Shown one piece after another: positions 16,541 through 24,730 of a DNA stretch of 55,284 bases. Numbering within the stretch: the first letter of the stretch is position 1; the number at the start of each line of letters is the position of its first letter. The DNA comes from Bacillota bacterium (GTDB taxonomy: Bacteria; Bacillota; Clostridia; Saccharofermentanales; Fastidiosipilaceae): assembly GCA_023388435.1 (NCBI GenBank), contig JAEWGG010000007.1:1-55284 (forward strand), in the 5' to 3' direction. The notes below the pieces were generated by a model that was not told the origin of the DNA, did no database searches, and worked only from the letters and a program-made list of their open reading frames with translations. Position numbers and translations under genes: made by a program.

Positions 16541-19148
16541 GGGTCTCCCCTCCTTCCTTCGCTTCTGAACGCTCCTCCTGCTTCTCGGACTGAGGCTCAG
16601 CCTGGCGTTCAGACTGGGCATCGGACTGGACCTGGGCCTCCTTGACCGCCTCCCGTTCCGGCAGGACCTCCGACTGCTGAGCCGCCTGCTGCTGGGCCAG
16701 AAGACCGCGCAGCGGATCATCCTCCTTGGGTTCAGGATACTTCACACGGTGGTGAAACTGGCCCTCATAAACTTTTGCAAAGGCCTCCAAAACCTGGCGT
16801 ACCTCCTTATAAGTCAGACCCGAGTCCACAAGCTGATTCTGCTCCGTCTTAATACGCAGAATCTTCTCCGCCAACTTTTTCATCCCCTCAAGCTCCTTAA
16901 TACCAATGGAGCGCATGGCCGCCTCCAAAGAGTCGGCCAACATGACGATGGCGGTCTCCTTGGACTGGGGGATGGGACCTGGATAGCGGAAACTGGCCTC
17001 TTCCGGGGCTGCGAGACCCTTCTGCTCCGCCTCCTCACAGGCCTTGTAATAGAAGGAGGCCTGAAGGGTGTTACCGTGGTGTTCAAGGATGAAGTCCTGA
17101 ATGCGTTCGGGCAGGCGGTAGCGGCGGGCCAGTTTCACCCCCTCGGTGACATGTCCGATGATGACCGAGACACTCTCGGTCGGACTCATGTAGTCATGGG
17201 GGTTATAGGTCGTCTGATTCTCCGTAAAAGCCTCGGGGTGCAGCATCTTGCCAATGTCGTGATAATAGGAACCGACACGGACCAGCAGGGCGTCTGCCCC
17301 CACCGCCTCAGCCCCGTTCTCGGCGAGATTGGCCACCATCATCGAGTGCTGATAGGTTCCGGGGGCCTCCAGGAAGAGACGGCGCAGGAGGGGCTGGCTG
17401 GGCTCGGCCAGGCGGATCAGCTGAGCCGCTGAGACCGAGGTGGTCAGTAGGTCCAGAAGCGGCTGCAGGCCGCTGGCCAGGATTGCGGAGAGGCCACCAG
17501 AAACGCCAGCGATAAAGGCGTTCTGGATGCTGACGCCGAAGCGAATTTTTTGCACATAACTCAAGAGCAGGACCGCCAGAGCTGGCACAAGACCTGAACA
17601 GAGCAGGAGCTTGACCATCGAACGGCTCTTCTTCTGCTCGTGGGCCAGGAAGCAGATCACAGGCAGGGCGAGGAAAAGTATGAAGTAGATCGACATATCC
17701 CCGCTGTAGAAGGGCAGGAGCATGAGCGCCGACACCGTACTCAGTATCAGTCCCGTCTCCAGGTCATAATTCAGGGTGATGATAATGGCCAGGGCGTAGA
17801 GCGTTGAGGCGAAGGGAGAAATTTTCAGGGCATAGGCCGAAGAAATGAAGCAGAGCAGGGAGACGAGGGTCACGAAGAGACGCTCGCGCACATTTTTCAT
17901 CGCCTCGTGGCGCCGCCTCTTGAGATAGAGGGCCGTGAGCAGACTGAGGCTGGCCGCCAGCAGGAGCAGGGGCAGGAGGAGGCTGAAGTCCACGCCCGCA
18001 TACTCGATGAGGTTCAGACGCCGCAGCTGTTTGTAGATGGCCTCCGTGACGAGCTCTCCACGGCTCACAATGCGCGTACCAGCTGGAATCCAGGTCGGGT
18101 CGTCCATGACACGGTTGTATTCGGCCTCACGGGCCTGCTGGGTCGCCGCCTCATCGTTGACCACGTTCGCCTGGAGGAAGAGACGGAGCAGGTCCTTGCT
18201 CACACCATATTCGCTCTTGTAGACCGTCCGTGATTCAACCAATTCCGTACAGCGCCGGTCAATCTCGGCCTCCAGACCCGAAAGGTCGAGGGTGTTGGCC
18301 ATGATGGTCTCACCAAGACTCAGACACTGGGTCTGAAAGTCACGGAAAAAGGACTCGTGGAAGCTGATCAGCAGCTTGGCCTGATCCGCCGTAAGTTCGC
18401 GCCCCAGCCTCTCCTGAACCTGAGTCTGGAGCTGCTGGGCCGCCTCCTGAATTTGCTCGGCGGTGTAAACCACGGTCTCCGCCGCCTGGCTGGCTTCCGT
18501 CGCCTTGGTCTCCGCCGACTGGCTGGCCTCCGTCGCCTTATCCGAGCCTGTGGGAGCGCTGGTCCCGCCCAGCTTCAGGACCTGCTCCGCCTTGCTCCGC
18601 AGGTCCTGGCGCTGCTCCGTCGCCAGTTTAAAGAGCTGGCGCAGACTCTCCACACTCTGCGTCGAGATCTGCTCGGAGCGGTCGGTGATAATATTCACCT
18701 TACGCATGGCCTCTCGGGCCCTGTTCTTCGTCGCCTCCTCATCCTCGAGGGCCCGGGGGCTGATGATGTCCGCCGGTGAGAGCTCACCGACAGTTACCGC
18801 ATAGCGCTCGGGCAGGAGACGGAAGTAACTGACAAAGGTCAAAATGCAGATGATGAAAGTATAAAAAAGAATGGACGCCAGATTTCGGCGCAGGAAGCGC
18901 AGGCCCTGACGCGGCTGGAGCCGGGCCAGAGAGCGGCGGCTGAGCAGGCGCAGCTCCTGAATTTCATTCTGTCCCCAACCCCGGGTCTCACGGCTGAGTC
19001 TACGGCCCCTGCTCCGCTTTGGACGCGGTTTTAAGTCCCGCTTTGCAGTCGGGGCGGGCTGTGGCCCTGAGTCCTGCTGGGCAGCTGGCAAGGCCTGATT
19101 CTGCTCCTCTTGCTGCCGGACTTCTTGCTGCATCCCACGTTCAGCCAC
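16518..19148 (-). CDS. pgpH: 7TM-HD phosphohydrolase, cyclic-di-AMP phosphodiesterase PgpH type
   Basis: PgpH-type proteins hydrolyse c-di-AMP on the inner face of the membrane. The 876-residue product has a basic cytoplasmic start, one membrane segment (about 95-118), a large external domain (to about 385), a seven-segment membrane block (about 390-590) and an HD domain with SYYHDIGKMLHPEAF and LEHHGN. The C-terminal 80 residues are Glu/Gln/Ala-rich. The external domain contains a near repeat of 11 residues (KATEASQSAET, KATEASQAAET). The best start is GTG 19148, preceded by AAGGGAGG with eight bases spacing and overlapping phoH by eight bases; ATG 19133 has a weak site. Order phoH-pgpH-ybeY is conserved in Bacillota. 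Confidence 0.92.
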   Translation of the reverse strand: MAERGMQQEVRQQEEQNQALPAAQQDSGPQPAPTAKRDLKPRPKRSRGRRLSRETRGWGQNEIQELRLLSRRSLARLQPRQGLRFLRRNLASILFYTFIICILTFVSYFRLLPERYAVTVGELSPADIISPRALEDEEATKNRAREAMRKVNIITDRSEQISTQSVESLRQLFKLATEQRQDLRSKAEQVLKLGGTSAPTGSDKATEASQSAETKATEASQAAETVVYTAEQIQEAAQQLQTQVQERLGRELTADQAKLLISFHESFFRDFQTQCLSLGETIMANTLDLSGLEAEIDRRCTELVESRTVYKSEYGVSKDLLRLFLQANVVNDEAATQQAREAEYNRVMDDPTWIPAGTRIVSRGELVTEAIYKQLRRLNLIEYAGVDFSLLLPLLLLAASLSLLTALYLKRRRHEAMKNVRERLFVTLVSLLCFISSAYALKISPFASTLYALAIIITLNYDLETGLILSTVSALMLLPFYSGDMSIYFILFLALPVICFLAHEQKKSRSMVKLLLCSGLVPALAVLLLSYVQKIRFGVSIQNAFIAGVSGGLSAILASGLQPLLDLLTTSVSAAQLIRLAEPSQPLLRRLFLEAPGTYQHSMMVANLAENGAEAVGADALLVRVGSYYHDIGKMLHPEAFTENQTTYNPHDYMSPTESVSVIIGHVTEGVKLARRYRLPERIQDFILEHHGNTLQASFYYKACEEAEQKGLAAPEEASFRYPGPIPQSKETAIVMLADSLEAAMRSIGIKELEGMKKLAEKILRIKTEQNQLVDSGLTYKEVRQVLEAFAKVYEGQFHHRVKYPEPKEDDPLRGLLAQQQAAQQSEVLPEREAVKEAQVQSDAQSERQAEPQSEKQEERSEAKEGGETRAANTVD

Positions 19149-20106
19149 GCTGCTTGCCTCCCTTCTCGTGCTGCTCATAGGCCTGGATAATTCGCTGGAC
19201 GATGCCGTTGCGCACCACATCCGTCCGATCCAGGTCGATGAAGCAGAGCCCCTCCACCTTGCGGAGTATGGGCCTGATGCCCTTGAGGGCCGAGCGCGTG
19301 CCCGAAGGCAGGTCGACCTGGGTCACGTCACCCGTAATCACCGCCTTGGAGCCCTGCCCCAGTCGGGTCAGAAACATTTTCATCTGCTCCATCGTGGTAT
19401 TCTGGGCCTCATCCAAAATGATAAAAGAGGCATCCAGGGTGCGGCCACGCATATAGGCCAGGGGCGAAACTTCTATCAGGCCCTTTTCCATATTCTTCAT
19501 GTAGGACTCCGCTCCCATTAGGGTGAACAGGGCATCATAGAGCGGACGCATATAGGGATCAACCTTGGACTGCAGGTCCCCGGGCAGGAAGCCCAGCTTC
19601 TCCCCCGCCTCCACTGCAGGGCGGGTCAGCACAATGCGCTCGACCTCTTTTTTTCGAAAGGCGTCCACCGCCAGAGCCACAGCCAGGAAGGTCTTACCCG
19701 TACCCGCCGGGCCGATGCCAAAACAGATCTCATGCTCCCGAATCGCCCGCACATAGCGGCTCTGACCCGCCGTCTTAGCGCGGATCGCCTGCCCCTTTGC
19801 ACTCAGGCAGACCACGTCCGGCGAGAATGAGGCCAGGGCCTGATCACCACCCAGGACCACCTGGTCCGCCAGGTAACGGACGTTCTGCTGGTCCGGCATC
19901 AGACCCTGGTGCCGGAACTGCTGCAGGCTGCGCAGCACCCCTTCCGCCTGGTGCACCGCCGCCTCCTCCCCCTCTATACGGAAGCCCTCGTCACAGCTCT
20001 CGATGCGCACGCCCAGTTGGCGCTCCAGGGTCTGCAGATGGCTACCCAGGCTGCCCCCCAGTAACAGTCGCTCATCGTTATCTTCCACATGTACAATTCT
20101 CAGCAT
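19141..20106 (-). CDS. phoH: PhoH family ATPase
   Basis: A 321-residue PhoH-type P-loop protein: Walker A GPAGTGKTFLAVALA (about 132-146), a Walker B-like ASFIILDEAQNTT, and VITGDVTQVDLP. An N-terminal KH-like region (about 15-60) precedes the ATPase, as in the PhoH proteins next to ybeY. The family is linked to RNA metabolism and, with YbeY, to rRNA processing; the exact reaction is not settled. ATG 20106 has GGAGG seven bases upstream and overlaps the rluD end by seven bases. Confidence 0.93.
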   Translation of the reverse strand: MLRIVHVEDNDERLLLGGSLGSHLQTLERQLGVRIESCDEGFRIEGEEAAVHQAEGVLRSLQQFRHQGLMPDQQNVRYLADQVVLGGDQALASFSPDVVCLSAKGQAIRAKTAGQSRYVRAIREHEICFGIGPAGTGKTFLAVALAVDAFRKKEVERIVLTRPAVEAGEKLGFLPGDLQSKVDPYMRPLYDALFTLMGAESYMKNMEKGLIEVSPLAYMRGRTLDASFIILDEAQNTTMEQMKMFLTRLGQGSKAVITGDVTQVDLPSGTRSALKGIRPILRKVEGLCFIDLDRTDVVRNGIVQRIIQAYEQHEKGGKQRG

Positions 20107-21104
20107 TCATGCTCCTCCCAGTATTGGTCCAAGCTGCGGAGCTGTCCTCCCTGGCGCAGGTAGACTGTGACGAAGTCCTCCGGAGCTGCTGCACGAAAAC
20201 TCAGGCCCTCCCCCGTCAGGGGATGGCAAAAGTCCAGCCGATAGGCGTGCAGGGCCTGGCCAGCCAGGCCGTAGTTCGGACGTCCCGGCGCATAGACGGG
20301 ATCCCCCACAAGCGGGTGGCGAATATATTCCATATGGCAGCGAATCTGGTGGGTCCGTCCCGTCTCCAGTTCCACATCTAAGAGCGACATACCGCGCAGG
20401 CGCTCCACCAGTCGAAAGTGGGTCCGCGCCTCGCGCCCGCCAGCCGCGACACACATGCGCTTACGGTCCTTCAACGAACGGGCCAGAGGGGCGTCAATGC
20501 AGCCCCTCAGCGCGTCCGGCTGTCCGTAGACCAGGGCCAGATAATGGCGCTGTACCGCGTGCTCCGCCAGGTCCTGGGCCAGGCGCTGGTGGGCCCGGGC
20601 GTCCTTCACTGCCAGGAGCAGGCCCGTCGTGTCTTTATCAATGCGGTGGACGATGCCCGCCCGATCCTCCCCACCAAGCAGGGAGAGCTGGCCCGGCCAG
20701 TTCTGTTGGAGGTAGTCCACCAGCGTGTCCCCGCTGTGCCCCGCAGCCGGGTGGACCACCAGCCCCCGGGGCTTGTACAGTACCAGTATGGCATCGTCTT
20801 CATAGATGACACGGACCTGGGCAAAGAGGGCCTCCACCTCCGCCCCCAGCTCGTGCCCAACGGGGGGCTCGTCTCCCCGGTCCGAAGCGCCCTCCACCTC
20901 CAGCAGACAGAGCTCTGCAGGCCGCTTCGGCTTTTCTCCCGCCTTGGCCACACGGCCATCCAGCAGGACACGACCATCAGTAAACAGCCTCTTAATCGCC
21001 GTGCGACTATAGTCCTCCAGACGCTCGGTCAGCAGCTGGTCCAGACGCTGTCCCAGGTCCTCCGCCCCAAGCTGCCAGCGCATAGTCCGTCCTTGCTCGG
21101 CCAT
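20100..21104 (-). CDS. RluD-family 23S rRNA pseudouridine synthase
   Basis: The 334-residue enzyme converts uridines of structured RNA, probably 23S rRNA, to pseudouridine. It has an N-terminal S4 RNA-binding domain (LGQRLDQLL...RTAIKRLFTDGRVLLDG) and the catalytic motif HRIDKDTTGLLL with the essential Asp, followed by GRTHQIRCH. Start ATG 21104 overlaps the lspA stop by one base (TGATG), the common lspA-rluD arrangement in Bacillota. The exact target uridines cannot be told from sequence. Confidence 0.92.
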   Translation of the reverse strand: MAEQGRTMRWQLGAEDLGQRLDQLLTERLEDYSRTAIKRLFTDGRVLLDGRVAKAGEKPKRPAELCLLEVEGASDRGDEPPVGHELGAEVEALFAQVRVIYEDDAILVLYKPRGLVVHPAAGHSGDTLVDYLQQNWPGQLSLLGGEDRAGIVHRIDKDTTGLLLAVKDARAHQRLAQDLAEHAVQRHYLALVYGQPDALRGCIDAPLARSLKDRKRMCVAAGGREARTHFRLVERLRGMSLLDVELETGRTHQIRCHMEYIRHPLVGDPVYAPGRPNYGLAGQALHAYRLDFCHPLTGEGLSFRAAAPEDFVTVYLRQGGQLRSLDQYWEEHEC

Positions 21105-21733
21105 CAGGCCCCCCTCTCTAATTCATCGCAGTCAATAATTTTTCCCAGTAGCCCCCCATATGCTCCCTCCAGTTGCTGGACCCAGAAGAAGATGCCCAGG
21201 ATCAGGAGAAACATGCCCAGTGTGAGATAGCAGTCCGCCAGGTTAAAGGTCGGGAAGGTGTAGGCCCCGAAGCGAAAGTCAAAAAAATCTACGACATAGC
21301 CCCGAAACAGGCGTTCCAGACCATTGCCAATAGTCCCTGCCGTCAGCAGGCTGAGCAGGACCAGAGCCAGGCTCCGATCCGGGCGGCAATAGTAGAGCTC
21401 ACGCAGAAAAAAGAGGGCCGCCAGGAGCGAGAGGCCAGACAGAATATAGATCCCCGCCTCATGCCCTGCCAGAAAACTGAAGGCCGCCCCCCGGTTATGC
21501 ACCCTGGTCAGATGGAAAAAGCCAGGTATCAGTCTGGGCCCCCCGCCCATCGGCAGGGCCCGCTCAACCAGCAGTTTCGTCCCAATATCACTGAGGACGA
21601 GGAGGAGCACGAGGAGGAAGCCCCCATGTAGCTGGCCGCTGCGAGGCGAAATCAGACCAGGCCCCGCCGCTCCGGCCCCTGTGGCAGTTTTTGGCCGCCT
21701 CCCGCGCGCCCTTCTCTCTCTCTGTTCACACAT
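21104..21733 (-). CDS. lspA: Lipoprotein signal peptidase (signal peptidase II)
   Basis: LspA cleaves lipoprotein signal peptides at the lipobox, for example those of the sugar-binding lipoprotein in this window. Four membrane segments are seen, with family motifs NRGAAFS, GNGLERLFRGYVVDFFDF and FPTFNLAD; the two catalytic Asp residues (VVD and NLAD) are kept. The usual Asp-Arg of the third motif is Glu-Arg here. ATG 21733 has a GGAG-containing site and gives 209 residues with a basic cytoplasmic start; ATG 21793 has none. It is the first gene of the operon, downstream of an extended -10 promoter. Confidence 0.92.
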   Translation of the reverse strand: MCEQRERRARGRRPKTATGAGAAGPGLISPRSGQLHGGFLLVLLLVLSDIGTKLLVERALPMGGGPRLIPGFFHLTRVHNRGAAFSFLAGHEAGIYILSGLSLLAALFFLRELYYCRPDRSLALVLLSLLTAGTIGNGLERLFRGYVVDFFDFRFGAYTFPTFNLADCYLTLGMFLLILGIFFWVQQLEGAYGGLLGKIIDCDELERGA

Positions 21734-21808
21734 ATCCCTTCTCCTACCCTGACAGTTCCGACTTGGTCGAAGATAAAATTCTTTCTTGCGCATAAAAAGT
21801 CAAGTTAT

Positions 21809-21817
21809 ATTATACCA
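21809..21817 (-). promoter_or_regulatory. Extended -10 promoter for the lspA-rluD-phoH-...-recO operon
   Basis: On the minus strand the sequence is TGGTATAAT, a consensus -10 with the TGn extension. No good -35 is present, which extended -10 promoters tolerate. It lies about 75 bases before the lspA start. Confidence 0.6.
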
Positions 21818-21863
21818 GCTGGACCCGCGAAGGCGGGCCGGGGTCCTCGCGTTCAGCTGGGCA

Positions 21864-21903
21864 TAAAAAAACTCCCCACCCTGAACGGGTGGAGAGTTTT
21901 TTT
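21864..21903 (-). terminator. Rho-independent terminator after rny
   Basis: The arms ACTCTCCACCC and GGGTGGGGAGT around a five-base loop are followed on the minus strand by seven T. It starts five bases after the rny stop and separates rny from the lspA promoter. Confidence 0.93.
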
Positions 21904-21907
21904 GAAC

Positions 21908-23479
21908 TCACTTTGCGTAATCGACCACGCGGGTCTCGCGGATCATGTTGATCTTGATCTGGCCGGGATAGTCCAGCTCCTCCTCAATCTGCTTGCTCAT
22001 CTCATGGGCCCGCAGCACCATCTCATCCTCAGACATCTCCTCCGGAGAGACGATGACGCGCAACTCGCGCCCCGCCTGAATGGCGAAGCACTTCTCCACA
22101 CCCGGATAGCTCATCGCAATCTCCTCCAGGCGGGTCAGGCGCTTGACATAGGTTTCCAGGTTCTCCTTGCGCGCTCCAGGGCGGGCTGCCGAAATCGCAT
22201 CGGCAGCTGCGACCAGCGACGAGATCAGCGAATTCGCTTCCTTGTCGCCGTGGTGGGATTCAATGGCGTTGATGACCACCGGATGCTCCTTGCACTTACG
22301 GGCGAAGTGGGCGCCCAATTCGATGTGCGTGCCCTCCAGCTCGAAGTCTATGGCCTTGCCGATGTCATGCAGCAGACCGGCACGGCGGGCCAGGTCTCCA
22401 TCCAAGCCCAGCTCCTCGGCCATCATGCCGCTCAGTAATGCAACTTCAATAGAGTGCTTCAGCGCATTCTGACCAAAGCTCGAGCGATAGTACAGACGAC
22501 CCAACATGCGGATCATCTCCTGGGAGAGACCGACCAGGCCGACCTCCATGGCCGCCCGCTCGCCCTGCTGACGCACTGTCTGCTCCAGCTCTTTCTGTGC
22601 CTTGTGGTACATCTCCTCCACGCGGGCCGGATGAATGCGACCATCCTGCAGGAGTTTCTCCAGCGTCAGCTTCGCCAACTCCCGGCGTAGCGGATTAAAG
22701 CAGGAAAGGATGACGGCCTCCGGCGTGTCGTCAATAATCAGATCGACACCCGTAATCGTCTCAATCATACGAATGTTGCGTCCCTCACGACCGATGATTC
22801 GACCCTTCATCTCCTCACCGGGCAGGGTGACCACCGAGACCGTGGACTCGGCGACGTAGTCCGAAGCGTAGCGCTGAATCGTACAGACTACGAGCTCCTT
22901 GGCCCGCGTCTCCACCTCTTCGCGCAACTGGTCCTGCATCTGCTTCAGCATCAGGGCCTTGTCGTGGCGGTAGCTGCGCTCCGCCGTCTCCAGCACCTGC
23001 TGCCTGGCCTCATCCATGCTCAGACCCGAAATGCGCTCAATTTCCTGGCGCTTCTCATCTTCCAGCTCGCGCAGGGCCTCCTGGCGCTTCTGCACCTCCT
23101 CCAGGCGGCTCTCCAATTCCGCCTCGCGCTGCTCCTGCTGCTCCAGCTTGCGGTCGAGACTACTCTCTTTTTGCTCCAGTCGGTTGCGCTCGCGCTGCAG
23201 TTCCTGCTTGCGGTCCCGGGCCTCCGTCTCAAGGTTCAGACGGGCCTTATGGATCTCCTCCTTGGCCTGTAAAAGCAGCTCGCGCTTGCGCTGTTCTGAG
23301 CTCTTCTGTGCCTCGCCCAGAATCATCTGCGCCTCCAGCTCCTGGCGCTCAATCTCCTTGCCCAGTTCCTGCTTGCGCCGGCTGAAGCCCAGACGATAGA
23401 AGAGCACCGCTGCCAGGGCGCCTAAAAACAGTCCGAGACCCAGACTGAGTATCATGTGTCCCCAATTAATGGTTCTCAC
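21908..23479 (-). CDS. rny: Ribonuclease Y
   Basis: RNase Y is the membrane-anchored endoribonuclease that begins mRNA decay in many Bacillota. It has an N-terminal membrane helix (MILSLGLGLFLGALAAVLFY), a long coiled coil rich in Glu, Gln and Arg (about 30-190), a KH domain (GREGRNIRMIETITGVDLIIDD) and an HD domain (LLHDIGKAID). The start is unclear. GTG 23479 directly abuts AGGAG and has no spacing. An ATT codon at 23470 has ideal eight-base spacing from AGGAGG. ATG 23455 is too far but begins exactly at the membrane helix. The GTG frame is reported, 523 residues. Confidence 0.93.
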   Translation of the reverse strand: MRTINWGHMILSLGLGLFLGALAAVLFYRLGFSRRKQELGKEIERQELEAQMILGEAQKSSEQRKRELLLQAKEEIHKARLNLETEARDRKQELQRERNRLEQKESSLDRKLEQQEQREAELESRLEEVQKRQEALRELEDEKRQEIERISGLSMDEARQQVLETAERSYRHDKALMLKQMQDQLREEVETRAKELVVCTIQRYASDYVAESTVSVVTLPGEEMKGRIIGREGRNIRMIETITGVDLIIDDTPEAVILSCFNPLRRELAKLTLEKLLQDGRIHPARVEEMYHKAQKELEQTVRQQGERAAMEVGLVGLSQEMIRMLGRLYYRSSFGQNALKHSIEVALLSGMMAEELGLDGDLARRAGLLHDIGKAIDFELEGTHIELGAHFARKCKEHPVVINAIESHHGDKEANSLISSLVAAADAISAARPGARKENLETYVKRLTRLEEIAMSYPGVEKCFAIQAGRELRVIVSPEEMSEDEMVLRAHEMSKQIEEELDYPGQIKINMIRETRVVDYAK

Positions 23480-23716
23480 CTCCTAATGCTTATTCACGTT
23501 TCAAAGTCCAAGTACAGTTCTGCTGTCTATGTTCCCAGCCTGGAAGCCAGCTTGACGGTCCATGTCCGTCGGCGCTGTTCACCAGACCTCTGGTCCATAT
23601 CCATACTTCAAAGTATATCATATTAAAGACAGATTCCCGCCAGATTTTCCTGCCTGATCCAGTTCCCCCTAAGCCTGTAGTACAATACCCAACAGTCGGC
23701 GGAGGAGGCCAGAACC

Positions 23717-24667
23717 ATGTACTTTTACCAGCGCATTGAAGAAAAGATTGGATCCCTTCCCGCCCACGTCTATCTGCGCCGCTACCAGGGCTTCTCAGGT
23801 CTGCTCTGCAAGCGGCTGCGACTCCATGGTCAGGCCCTCTGCAACGGACGCCCCCTGCGGATGATCGACGCGGTTCATGAGGGAGACCTCCTGGAACTCC
23901 ACTACCCTGAGGAGGGGGAGGCCCCGGTGGACTGGCGCGCCCCGGAGGGAACTGCCTGTCCCATCGTCTATCAGGACGCCTATTACATACTTGTCAACAA
24001 GCCGGCGGGCTGGCTCAGTCACCCGAATTTTGTCGGGGACACAGGACCCAGTGTGACTGCCTTCTTCACCCCCTACCAGCTCCACCTCGTCTCCCGCCTG
24101 GACCGTGGCACTGAGGGGCTGATGCTGCTGGCCCGCAGCGGCTATGCCCACTACCGCCTGCTGCATGAGGGCCAGCCCCGGAAGGGATACAGGGCCTACG
24201 TGCTGGGCCAGGTACAGGACGCCGGAAGCTGGGACTGGCCCATCGGCCGCCTGCCAGGAAGTATTGTCCAGCGCTGCCATGACCCCGCAGGCAAGCCGGC
24301 CCAGACAGACTACTGGCCCCTGGAACACTACGGTCCAGGAGCCAGCCAGATTGGTCTGCGCCTGCACAGCGGACGCACCCACCAGATCCGCCTCCACGGC
24401 CAGCTGGGTGGCCACGCCCTGGTCGGCGAAAGCCTCTACCCTCCCGCCGATAGCTTCTGGGAGGACCTGGCCGCCAAAACCAGTCCCGAATCCAGCCGGC
24501 GCCTGGAAGCCCTCTCTCAGAATTTTGGCCGCCAGGCCTTACAGGCCTCCGAACTCAGCTTCTGGCACCCTTTCTTAAAGCGCGAGCTGAACTTTTCCCT
24601 CGGCGCCTCTGCGGAGCTGCTCCAACTCGAGACCGAGCTGCGGCGCTGGGCCCAGGAAATACACTAA
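23717..24667 (+). CDS. RluA-family pseudouridine synthase
   Basis: A second RNA pseudouridine synthase, 316 residues, with catalytic SRLDRGTEGLMLLA and closing GRTHQIRLH. The N-terminal 75 residues resemble a shortened S4-like region (SGLLCKRLRLHGQALCNGRP). It is distinct from the rluD gene at 20100-21104 and lies alone on the plus strand, divergent from rny. ATG 23717 follows GGAGGAGG. The target RNA is unknown. Confidence 0.9.
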   Translation: MYFYQRIEEKIGSLPAHVYLRRYQGFSGLLCKRLRLHGQALCNGRPLRMIDAVHEGDLLELHYPEEGEAPVDWRAPEGTACPIVYQDAYYILVNKPAGWLSHPNFVGDTGPSVTAFFTPYQLHLVSRLDRGTEGLMLLARSGYAHYRLLHEGQPRKGYRAYVLGQVQDAGSWDWPIGRLPGSIVQRCHDPAGKPAQTDYWPLEHYGPGASQIGLRLHSGRTHQIRLHGQLGGHALVGESLYPPADSFWEDLAAKTSPESSRRLEALSQNFGRQALQASELSFWHPFLKRELNFSLGASAELLQLETELRRWAQEIH

Positions 24668-24700
24668 AAAAACGGGAGCCCAATTCAGCTCCCGTTTTTT
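24668..24700. terminator. Bidirectional terminator between the pseudouridine synthase and recN
   Basis: AAAAAACGGGAGC and GCTCCCGTTTTTT form a symmetrical hairpin with an eight-base loop, with T runs on both strands. It serves the two convergent genes. Confidence 0.93.
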
Positions 24701-24730
24701 GATCTTCTGTCGCCCTGCGCCAGGCAGGAC

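Noticed and set aside
16541..16720. Upstream extension of ybeY
   Set aside because: It runs inside pgpH, is Arg/Ser-rich and lacks a ribosome binding site; GTG 16540 has a strong one.
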